Assembly: GCA_964017065.1 (NCBI GenBank)
Contig: OZ024783.1
Span: 18,823,752 to 18,887,751 of the forward strand
Direction of reading: 5' to 3'
From: Haliclona indistincta
Lineage: Eukaryota > Porifera > Demospongiae > Haplosclerida > Chalinidae
DNA length: 64,000 bases
Below are positions 47,901-59,900 of this stretch, piece after piece. A model generated the notes under the pieces. The model did not search any database and had not been told where the DNA came from. It saw only the letters and a program-made list of their open reading frames with translations. Numbering within the stretch: position 1 is the stretch's first letter; the number at the start of each line of letters is the position of its first letter. A program made the position numbers and the translations under genes.

Positions 47901-50900
47901 CATCCTCATTTTCGTCGTCGAGCAAGCAGTCCCGGCGACTTTCATGGACTTCCTGCGAGCGCTTACACTTCTGATTCCCTCAGAGATAGTTAAAATGCAG
48001 TAGAAATGTATAACAGTAGAGATATGTGCGAAAACTCATTTTCACACATGACTAGCTGCCATCTTAATTCGAAGTCATCCCTACATATCATTGCCGATCG
48101 GCAATGATAATACTCATGTAAATTAATGACTTACTCTAATTTTTGAGATCAGAAATAAGTTAATACTAACCAATTTTGATCAACAGACAGTATGCAAGTT
48201 GCATTGTAGGGTTTTAGAGTCTGACCACACCTACTATTACCATAGTCAACATACTATTACTATACTCATGTAATGACTTACTCTAATTTTTGAGATAAGA
48301 AATAAGTTGTTACTAATTATCTCACTCTCTCAGCATCCACTCAACCGTCCAGTGAGTCTGGTGCCCCTCCCACAACACCTGGTGAGACTGAGCTAGCCAC
48401 ACACTCTCTTGTGTCCACCATCTTACAATGTGTTTACATTAGCGCTGGGCATTGTTCTAGAACTCTTCTAGCACTAGTGTAAATAGAGTAGCTCAAGCTT
48501 GTCATACTCCTGCTGGAAGCATATCGTGCTGTCTGAAGCCCGTCACGTTCAAAATTAAGGGTTTACGGAATGGTTTTAGCAACATTTCTGGATTTTTTCT
48601 GTGTTAGTGTAATCACTACCACCATCCAGGATAATAGCATGTTCAAACCAATGCCGTTGCCAGAAATAAATTGACACGGACAATAATTGACCGTATATCA
48701 TTCCGTAAATTAACATATGGCAAGCATTGAGAATCTGTTGAAAATGCAGCGCCTGAAGCTACCGAACGACAGGATTCCTTAGTTAGACGGTGATTCACTG
48801 TCTACTGTACCTTAACCCTTTAGGGCCTTTTGCGGATTTATCCGTCAAAATTGACTCCACCTACTGTAGACGTCGTAAGTAGTATGAAAAGTGCTCTAGA
48901 AAGGTCAAATCAAGTTTAATGCAAATTACTTGAAAAAACCCACTGTTTTTCGCCGCGCCCTCCCCACTAAAATATATAGAACGTAGGACGGGGGGATTTT
49001 TAAAGGGGGGTGTCTGTCCTTTAATCCGGGGTTCGAAGGGGCAGAGCCCCTCGCCGCTTTCGGCATTTTTGGGGCGTCAGGATGCCCGGAAATGCATACT
49101 TTGGCGAAGAATATGGTCTAAACTGTGCTGTTTGCTCACCTGGACACCACCAGGTTTTTGTATCAGTCACCAGGGCTGAATGAAGACCAAAATTAACTCC
49201 TAAATGACGAGGTCGCTGCACTTAAGCGGCTTCAGTTCCGAAGTGGGAGTGGCCAACTCAGACTTTAGTACATGGTCGTAAACCTTGACATGCCAGGAGA
49301 AAAGGGTGCTAGTTTGGACTAGCTAGCGTACTGCATGTTGTAGAAAATTGCAAGACAAACCGTCAGTTAAGAGCAAGTCAAGTTTTCGTCAAAATAAGTC
49401 GGTCCCTAAAGAGTTAAGCAACTAATCATGACTGTTACTAAGCGCTCACACGCAGTTTAGCTATACCAAATCGGGTAGCCATTCCTTCGTTCTTTCTCCC
49501 AATGGCGTAATACAAAATCATTGACAAATGGCGGATTTCAAAATTTCGAAACCTCATTTCTAAATAGATCGTGAAATAATATCTTAGTTAGAAAGGGATT
49601 CTTGTACTAGGCTATAAATAGCTTTGCCTGGTGCATTATTTAGTTATGGCAGATAAATTTTGACTATACTATTTTTAGCCTGAAAATTGGTGAAAAATTG
49701 TAATTACAGATAATTAGAAATTTTCATAATACGGTCAGGTCTAGAAAGAGTTCTTTCGTGGCTGTATTGCTTCAGCGATCCAGTAGTAGGTTGTTAGCAA
49801 ACTCTTTGTGTCTTCTAGCAATGTAGGGTAGTCGATTCAAACGCCATGGGGCGTTTGGAAGCCGAAAAGGTGTGTTCCATGGCTTGTTTCTTGGTTCACC
49901 ATTGCTTGCAATACATTTATGCCGGTATGCACTGTTGGTGAGCAGATTATGTTTAGAGCACTGTTAAACAATCTTTGAAGTTCCAAAGCTTCTCCAAGAG
50001 CCATAGTATACAATTGGTAGTTTTGTGGTCCGTTTTCGTACATAAACAGAATATGTCCAAAAATGTCTTACATTTCTGGCAATGCATTGCCAGAAATGTA
50101 ATACATTTTCCGGACATTTGCTGTTTACGTATGAAAACGAACCACAAACCTACAAATTGTTTACTATGACTCTTGGAAAAGCTATTAAACTACATTGGTG
50201 CTCTAAAACATCATCTGCTATCACAGGCAGACGGTCAACATGCATACCGGAATAAACGTATTGCAAGCAATGGTGGACGAAAAAATAAGCCATGGAACAC
50301 ACCTTTCAGCTTCCAGGCGCCCCATAGCATTTGAATCAACTACTCTACACTGCTAGAAGACACAAGGAGTTTGCTAACAACCTACTACTTGATCGCTGAA
50401 GCAATACACCCACGAAAGAACCGTTTCTAGAACTGACCGTATTATGGTTATTATCTGTAATTTTTACCTATTTTTCGCGCCCAAAATTCACCTACGGGAA
50501 ACAAAATATGCACCAGGCGAAGCTATTTATAGCCTAGTACAACAATCCCTGTCGAACTAGTGAATCTTTGTGCGATCTACTTAGAAAAACGGTTTCGAAA
50601 TTTTGAAATCCTCCATTTTGTTCAACATTTCCAAATCGCGATGCTATTTCTGCACTATTTCTCTCAATGGCGTAGTACAAATGTTGTACAAAATGGAGGA
50701 TTTCAAAATTTCGAAACCGTTTTTAATTTCTAAGTAGATCGCACAAAGATTCACTAGTTCGACGGGGATTGTTGTACTAGGTTAACATCTTGGGTGACTC
50801 ATCCCACCCATTGCACACAGCAACAGTAATAATTATAAACAATACCACATCCTTAATCCATTATGACACTTACCCTTCTGTCAACTCACCATTTTGATGA

Positions 50901-53900
50901 CTCTGCTCCGACAGCACAGGCTCCCATTAGGTCCGCAGGCCAGGGGTCAGGGGCCCTGGTCTGAGTGGTTTGGTGAAAGTGAAGGGGAGGGGGAAGCCCC
51001 TTTCTCGACCACCGATAATCGTGGCAACTAACGCCAATTACCACTTGGTAATTAACACCAATTACCCCTAATTATCATAGGAGGCCCAAGGTACCTCCCT
51101 GGCGGAAGAGGAGGGGCTTTGGAGGCAGAGCCTCCACCTTCCCAACCCCTGCCCCCAAACAACCAACCACTTCTACGCCCAATTCTCTACCCAGCCTGTC
51201 CGCGGCCATACCTCTTTTTTTTTTTTTGTAATAATAATTATTATCTAACACCTTGTCCATGGCACATCGTGTATGCACAGTATAATATCCTTATTGGTCC
51301 GTCCGTGCAGCTTTACTTGGACTTGGCTCCCGACGATACAACCTCCTTTGCAAGTCTCTCCGTATAACTAGCCAGCTTAGCCCGGGGGATCTTAACATAC
51401 TGAAGGTAAGCTAGGCTCTCCCATCTGCCCAGCGTCTTAATGACAGATCGAGTCTTCTATTCCCACTTTTGCGGCCGTTGTAGCTGCCCCTATACGGAAG
51501 CTATGACTACAGTACTTCGAATCGTCGATTCCCGCCTTCTTTAGACCGGAACGCAGCCATTCAACTAGCCTCACTCTTGTGAGGAGGCGACCATCCTCAA
51601 ACTGGAACAACGGACCGGCGGCTGTACCTCTTCGTCGTAGATAACTGACCATAGCCGCCACCGGACATAGATCCGATTCCGTCCTGCCCAGGAAAAGTGC
51701 TACTCCCTTTCTAAAGGGGTCTGTCTTGGATTGCTTTATCCGTACTCTTAATAGCGAAGGCTTCTTCTTGTCGTCGAAGGCTACGTCGGAGACACACAGG
51801 TGATCCCGTGGGTTAAACGCTGCATCCGACGGGGCGGTCATTTCACCAATGCGTAGAAATGCAAAGAAACACAAACAGCACGCCGCCCACACCATCCTGG
51901 TATCTCGGCAAATCCTTCCCTCTGTGGCATCTGCCCACACCCGCTTCACCTTTCTCAGTATCTCTGGCGTGATTGGGAGTCTCGTCCTACCGCTCCTCCC
52001 CTCCTCGGCCTGAGCCCGCTTTACTCCCCCTACTACATAGTGCAGCTTGGGCATGGTCGCTATGAATGGGTCTGGTAAGCCCTCCGCAATATGCATATGT
52101 CTGATCGCTGACAAATACACTTTAATGGTACGATGACAAATGCCCTCCAAGGCAATCTGAGACACAAATAAACACAACACAGACTCCTTTGCTGGTAGCG
52201 GTTGCTCTCCTGTCAACTGGCAGTACCTCAAGTACCTTGACTGTCCGGATTTATAGGTCCGCTGGGTGGAGCTTGCCAGACCTTTTGCAAAGAAGTGTTG
52301 AACAGCCTCCTCCACTCTTGAGACATCCAGTCGGGTTTGCTGCTTACGAGCATTTCTATCAAGGGGGGAGGGATTGGAGTAGGGCGCTCCACGGCCGCTG
52401 GCACCTGCATTCGGAAGAGAGGAAGACGGTTTCTTGACAATGCATCAGCTGCAATATTTTCTTTCCCCTTCACATGTGTGGCCCTCAGCAAATACTCCCC
52501 CCGCGCCATGAAGAAGAAAAGACACCTCATGAGGTGCATCGCCAGTTTGTCTTTGCTCCTGCCCGAGTTCACAATCGCCACGACGGCTGCATTGTCCGTG
52601 TAGGCCAGTACTGACTCTCCTGCCCATCTGTGCCCCCACAGAGCACATGCACGAAACGACTATTGGTAGCAGCTCCTTTACGGTGATGTGCACACTCGCC
52701 CACTCGACTGGCAGTTGAAGCTGGAACCATTGGTTTGTCGACGAGAAGGCACCGCATCCCCAAGAACCTGACGCATCTGAGGTGATCGACACAGTGTGCG
52801 GTCGACTGTACAGTGAAGTCAGCATGCTCACCCCATTCCACCTTGGGAGGAATAGTATCCACCACTCCAGATCCGAGCGGAATTCTGTGTTGAGCCGTAA
52901 ATGATGGTACGGCTGCTTCACTACCTTCGACAGCTCGATCATTTGTCTCAAAAACGTCCGCCCGGGACGAACCACCTGGCAGGCGTGGTGAAGAACCCCC
53001 ATCAGCGACAGAAGCTCTCTCTTGGTGCAGTTTCGCTTCTGCCTCCACTCCAAAAGCAGCTGGCTCAAGTTGTCCATCTTTTCCTCTGGCAACCGAACTT
53101 CCAGCCTCTCTGTGTCGAGCTGTATGCCCAAGAATGACAGACTAACCGTTGGGCCCTCCAACTTATTCAAGGAAAGTTTAACTCCCAGTCGCTGACAGAT
53201 GGAGATGGCACTCTGCAACGCTCTCCCGCATTCGCTCGTTGCCGGTGGGCCCACAAACAGATAGTCATCCAGGTAATGAATTACTCTGCCAATTCCGTGC
53301 TTTCGAAAGATCCACTGGAGGCAGTCTGCCATCAAGTTAAACAGCTTAGGGGCCGATCGCAAGCCGAACGGTAGGGCTGTGTCTAGCCACACCTTTCCCT
53401 TCCACTCCATGCCTAACAGCATTCTGTCTGCTGGATGGACTGGGATCATGCGGTAAGCGCTCTCTAGGTCGAGTTTCGCTAGTAGTGCGCCTCTTCCTTC
53501 TTGTACCGCCATTCTTGCCCCGTCGTCTACCGAGGTGTACGCTAGGGAGCTGAGATCTGGGCTAATGCCGTCATTCACGCTGCCGCCCTCTGGGTGCGAC
53601 AGGTCCACAATAAGGCGCCATTTGCCTGTCTGCTTACCCTTGGGTATCACACCGACCCGGCTTATCTGCACTGGTAGGTTCTCCACATCTACCGGACCGA
53701 CCATGCACTCTTCCTAGGGCTATCTCGTTGTTGAGATACTCTTCTACCACCTGAGGGTTTTTTCCCGCCGACAACATGTTCCTACGTGCTCTGGTGCATC
53801 GATTGTTAGTGTAGTCGAACCCCAGTCGGAATCCTTCACTGATCCCTTTGACAAGAAAGCTGGCGCACCGTCTATCGGGTAAATCCCTCAACTCCCACTC

Positions 53901-56900
53901 CCATTCTTCTGCTTTCAGCGGTGTCTTGATGCGCGCCCATCTCTCAGGTAGCACGGGCGTTTCCGGAGATGGCGTGCAACTATTCATCAACTCCAGCTGC
54001 TCCATGTACGCATAGCTCCCCGTTTCGAACGGGTCAACTGCCATTGCAGACCTTCCACCCAGTGGCGTATCTAGGGGGGGTGCTCAGTGTGCTCCAGCAC
54101 CCCCCTTAAACTAGACTTATTAATATTCATAAAGTAGCAGACTACTGGCTGACCTAACTTCAGGCTCTGTGCTCTACAGCTTTATCGAAGACTCCATGAT
54201 CATCGAGTGGCGTACAGTTCTAAATAACGCACATTGTACCGCAAAATAAGCGAAAATTAATTGATCATGAATAATTAATTAGCAAAATTTTCGGGCGCGC
54301 TTTGCGCGCCCATATTCAGCACCTCCTTCTGCCAAATCCTAGATACGCCACTGCTTCCACCTACAGGAGGACACCATTATTAATTTTTTAAATGAAATTC
54401 CCCTTTTTTGGGACACATTATTGAACACATTGTAAGCCTAGCTGGCTCAAACCATTACAATTACAATAAGCTACAATGCCATCAACAACACTAGCATTAA
54501 TCCTGTGCTCTGTTCAAACATTGTTCACTGATTGGCAGGTCTACGCTCCACTTGACGCCCAAGACGACACTCGGACGCCTTGTGAGATCCCAAGCAGCCT
54601 TTAACTGAACAGACATGCATAAACCTACAGTCAGGTTCGAACCGGCAGCGCCCATTGTTCCAAGAGTAACAGGGCCTCTGCACAGATGCCCTTTGTGTGC
54701 CCTTAGGTTGGCGCTTCGGTGTGTCTGATGCGCTTCCCTTCGACTGATAGAGCTGGGCAATCGCACAATCTGCGCTGATGTGGTCGGGCTCCTGACACCA
54801 TTTGCACACCCCCAGTGACCTGGCTTGGCTCTTGTCCATCGGTAACGGTGCTGCTCTTGTCAACGGGGCCCCAAACGTTACCGTGTAGAGCGAACTATTC
54901 ACCGAGTCCCACTTCAAGTCCATTGCTGTCGCCTGCTGCCGAAACATCAGGTCGTACTCCTGCCACCCATGACCTCCAGACTTGCAGGCTTCCCGTACGA
55001 TGAATGTCTGGTATGCCCAGAGCCCTTTGTTCAGATTTGGGTATTTCTCGGCGAGGATGCTTGCGTATACACCAAAGCTTGTGACCCAGCTCAGCAGATC
55101 CGGGACCTCACGCCGGGGTTGCTTTCCTGCCAGGATTGATGCTACCACTCCGCCGGCCACTGAGAGTCTCCTCCGCTCCGCTTCCATATTATCTTTGAGA
55201 AGGTCTGCCATGTCCACGAAGTCTCCCTTCTGTATTTTGGCCACTATTTTTCCCGAAACTACTGGTAAACCCTCGCCTAGGACGTACGATGCTGATGTCC
55301 TCTTTGCTGGGGGTGGTTTTGACGCCACATCTCCCTCTTCGCTCTCCTCTGTCACCTCGCCATCCAGCAAAGGTAGGTCGAGATCGTCGTCCTCCTCTCC
55401 TTCGCCTGGACCTGCGCCCCCTGGATAAGGAAAGGAGGTATATGACATTGCAGGTCCTACTTCAATATAGGTCACATACAGGGGCATCCCTGACCCCAAC
55501 GACCAAGCCTGCGTTAATACAGGTCTTACTTCCATGTAAGTTACAACGGATCCTACTTAACCACAACCCCACGCCTGGATCAAAGCAGGCTTTACAATTC
55601 TCTGCGTGACACCCTGGATCCTACTCTCCTACCACAACTACGCCTGACCCATTGCTGGTCTTGCTCTTATGTCGGCCACACACTGGATCCTACATGACTG
55701 TGACCACCCCCCTGAACCATTGCAGGTCTTACTCGTATGCCGTGACACAGGATCCTACTTGACTATGACAACTGCACCAGAACCTGCAGGTCTTACTCTT
55801 ATGTAAGTCACACCGGATCCCACTCAACCACACCTGAACCATTGCAGGTCTTACTCATATGCATGTCACACAACGGGTCCTACTTGGCTATGACAACCAC
55901 GCCTGAACCATTGCAGGTCTTACTCTAATGCAAGTCACTTACTCATATGTAGGTCACACCGGATCCCACACGACTATGACAACCACTAGCAGCTCTTGGA
56001 CCCCTGCAGGTCTTACTCTTATATAAGTCACACCGGATCCTACTCTACTACCACAGCTACACCTGAACCATTGCAGGTCTTACTCGAGTGCAGGTCCCAT
56101 ACCGGATCCTGCTTGACTATGACAACCACACCTGAACCATTGCAGGTCTTATTCAAGTGCAGGTCGCACGCCGGATCCTGCCTGACTATGACAACCCCAC
56201 CTGAACCATCGCAGGTCTTACTCATATGCATTGACGACAAATCTTACTTGACTGCAACAACCACGCCTGAACTTTGCAGGTCTAATTCTATATCCATTGT
56301 ACACATCAGATCCTACCTGACTACCACAACCCTGCCTGAACCATTGCAGTCGGGTAATACCTACGGGCAGCACTTGCTCTCGGCACATCGCCTGACTGCT
56401 CTACCCCCAGCCCCCTTGCTGATTCCCGTTGACGGTGTGGTTACTGTCCCACTCTCCACTACCTGCTATCCTACCAACCCGTATCCCTTCGCAACTACTG
56501 TGAGCTGCCTATCACATACCCGTGAGGGGTACAGACAACCTGGGCTAGCCACCCACATCTATGTATACAAAGCCTGACCCATTGCTGGCTGTAAACTAGC
56601 TGTCCCTTAGCCTCTCTTGGAGTCTACAATGTGTCCTTTAACTGTGTACGCATCCTGCTCCCCTAGCCGGCTATTGCCACTCTCCCAGCTACGATCTAGC
56701 CTGCTACTAGCTCCTCCTACGTGGCTCTTCTGACGTGAACTGTTACTTACCTACCCTAACCTGCTTACACGCCAATGGCCGTGGGCCTCCCTTTCTTTAT
56801 GGACCCACACTTGTTTACTTGTACACACCCCTCTCAGGGGTCTTGCTCATCGTCTTTCTCTTCCTGGTTCCTCCCGATGTTCCCGACGAGCCCGAGGGGG

Positions 56901-59900
56901 CTGTTGCCGCCGCCACCTGCTCCACTATCTGGGGCATCATCTCTTTGAACATGTCTTGCATTGTTTTCTTGATTTCTTCCGCCGACGCCATTCTCAGTAC
57001 AGTATCACTGAAGTAGTTGCTGAAGAAATCGTTGCTGGGTAGTGCTCAGTCTACGCTCAAAACTCTGAGTACGCCGCGTGCTCTCCTGAGTTCTGCGCAT
57101 GCCCTGTTGCTAGTCTACCACGTGTTCTCGGGTTGGGCTGTACTGCCTGCCCGAAACCTGAGCCCAACCTATGACCCCGCCCATCGTCCCCCGCTGTTAA
57201 CTACGTTTAACTGCATTAAACTGCATCTATAAATAGCTTCGCCTGGTGCATATTTCGTTTCCGGTAGGTGAATTTTGGGCGTTCCAATTTTAGCATGAAA
57301 ATAACGAAAAATAGGTAAAAGTACAGATAATTAGATAAAACCATAATACGGTCAGGTCTAGAAACAGTTCTTTCGTGGCTGTTTTGCTTCAGCGATCAAG
57401 TAGTAGGTTGTTAGCAAACTCCTTGTGTCTTCTAGCAGTGTAGAGTAGTTGATTCAAACGCTATGGGGCATCTGGAAGCTGAAAGGTATGTTCCATGGCT
57501 TGTTTCTTCGTCCACCATTGCTAGCAATGCGTTTATTCCGGTATGCATTTTGACCGTCTGCCTGTGGTAGCAGATGATGTTTTAGAGCACCAATGCAGTT
57601 TAATAGCTTCTCCAAGAGTCATAGTAAACAATTTGTAGGTTTGTGGTTCGTTTTCATACGTAAACAGCAAATGTCCGAAAAATGTATTACATTTCTGCAT
57701 GGCAATGGTTGCGATTACCATTCACAGTGAAAGTTGAGCCTTAGACATTTTACTGGTTCATGTATTCTGATCCAGTTGTGGTTTATAATTGACACTATAG
57801 CCCTCTCTCTTTCTCTCGATCCCTCGCTCCTTCCCTATCTCTCTCTGGTTTTGCAAGACAAAGTCACCGCGCAACTCCGTTTATGGAAAGTTTTTGTACA
57901 CCGCGGCCCTCACACGAGGAGTGAGCGCTCATGTTCACACTACTCGCTCGTTTTCACCGCTGTTTTCGCTCTTGCTGTTTAGACTAAGCTTAGTCCAGCT
58001 CCTACGCAAGGTTTCTTGATTCAGTTGTGCGTTATAGTGACGTCAAGGCCGTAGCCAGGATTTGTAATGGGGAGGTTTGTTGTTGTTTGCGGCTCCGCCG
58101 CCGAAATTTTAGCTAATTAATTATTCATGACGGGCGTTTCCATTGAATCAGGCAGCAGATTGGTCACTCGCGATCGCGTACCGTGCATGCAACTAGGAAG
58201 CTACAGTGTTCCACACGAAGAGAGGGAATAATTGTGTGTTTGACATTTTGCTTGATTTCTCTAGAGTTATTTGTCCTAGAGTTATGATTTATATATCATT
58301 TTGATCCTCTATCCTTACTGAATCTTATGCTTTATATGGCTTCTTGTTAGATGACACTCACGTGACAGAAATTTGAAAGACAGGCAGCCAATTGGAAAAA
58401 CACGTTAGGGAGCGAATCTCAGGGACTACCGGTAGTTAAGCTCTGTTATCGCTGCATTGAAGCTTTCACCTCGGATGCATATCTGTTGGCAGCAGGATTG
58501 GTCCCAATCAGTGCTACATCGGCGGCAGAGAGCAAAAGGTGACCGTTCACGATGAGCCTAACGTTAGGGACAGGAATTCCAGTTCTACTGGTAGTTAAGC
58601 TCTAAGACTTCATGACTGCAATGCTAAAACATTAATCATGAAAGTAGATCTCACCTAGCGTCTCTAGAAGCATATACAGCGACAAGCGCGACTTCACTCT
58701 GCGAGAGAGCAGGTTTTTGGCGGCCATTTTGTTAGGTAAAATGTATTGTTACTATTGACGTGACGTCATACATTCCTAACATTAATTCACTCTCTTCGTG
58801 TGGAACACTGTAGCCGTATTACTAGCCTCGAACCAGGCTCTTTTAATTTGTGTGGGCGGAATCAAGAGCCTGGTACACACTGTCTGCGCATGCTCCAAAT
58901 CGCGCCGGAATTCCGGCGCGATAGGAAACTTTCGTGCACGTTTGTAATACGTGCCACGAAATTTTACGTCATCGCTTACTGGTACTGTGGATCTCGGTTC
59001 AGAACAAGTGCTGGTCTTCTTTATTGGAAGTTCTGCTAACTACATTAGTAATACTGTACAGGCAAGGCAGTAGTGAGCGACGAGTGCATGCGTTGTGTAC
59101 AGTAACAGCGATGTTTCTACTGTCGTTGCAGTTTGCGCGTTTATCCGTTCAGCAGATCAGCTTGGTACTTTTCTAGCAGCAGTTCAGGATATGTGGCTGT
59201 CAAAACTAGCTCTATTTTCTTGAAAGGTGAATGATCTACGTTTGAATTGCGCTAGCTAGAAGCCGCCATGTTCTTTGCTTGACCACGCCCTTCGTCCCGC
59301 CTGGCATTGATAATTATTATTTCGTCACATCCGTCCAAACCACGTGAATTTCAGCACATGCGCAGACAGTGTGTACCAGGCTCTTTATTCCGCCCACACA
59401 AATTAAAAGAGCCTGGTTCGAGGCTAGCCGTATTACTGGCTTACTGCAGTATTCTACTCTTGCAACAGCGATTTGTAGAGTCAAAAGTAGCCTGTATAGT
59501 AATTTTCTGAAGACTTCAAGCGGACCGTTGGGTAGCCTGGGCGGTTCGTCCGAACCTACCGAACCCCCCTGTCTACGGGCTTGTACAGCATGCAGCTAGC
59601 TCACTGTTCATCGTCGCCATAGTAACGCTATTGCGTCATCATTGCCACGCCTCCGCTTATTCGTTACGATGGCGTCTCTAGTGGCCGAAAGCAAACGGCT
59701 AGCCCTGGAGAAACGAAGGCGCGTATGAGTGTCGCTGTTGCGCAAAACGATGGGCAAAGGATCCAAGTTTATGAAACTAAACAAATCTCAACTATTCTAA
59801 AGTACCGGTTAGCAGCACATTTTCGTTCGTGAATAGGCCATTCCCACTAAGAGCCTAAAGAATTTAATTAGCATTAACCCTTTAATTGCTGAATTATTTC

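Larger units (their letters stand above)
46755..48105 (-). mobile_element. Hairpin-ended element R2, copy b
   Basis: Reverse relative of 25390-26190. It ends with CATCCCTACATATCATTGCC and the GCCGATCGGC hairpin (48087-48100). The open frame 47572-48003 is only this repeat read through. It is interrupted by the TIR element at 46925-47530. Confidence 0.65.
50782..57227 (-). mobile_element. DIRS-like (Ngaro-type) tyrosine-recombinase retrotransposon
   Basis: Minus-strand order gag, RT/RNase H, tyrosine recombinase, with no integrase and no LTRs, 6.4 kb. Borders come from comparison with the split host repeat. Several frameshifts and a hAT insertion mean that this copy is dead. Split direct repeats expected of Ngaro were not resolved by eye. 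Confidence 0.85.
50640..57712. mobile_element. Second copy of the near-palindromic element, split by the DIRS element
   Basis: The left arm piece 50640-50781 ends ATTGTTGTACTAGG. The right piece starts TATAAATAGCTTCGCCTGG at 57228. The intact sister has GTACTAGGCTATAAATAGC, so the DIRS element went in between. Confidence 0.8.

Noticed and set aside
47572..48003. 143-codon plus-strand frame beginning MFFKDYSLLVVFDAYL
   Set aside because: It falls wholly within repeat R2, whose sister copy at 25390-26190 does not keep the frame.
55996..56577. 193-codon plus-strand open frame with repeated VLLECRSHTGS-like units
   Set aside because: It is the ~68-bp minisatellite in the DIRS gag intron read through; the opposite strand is open too. 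No start context or family.
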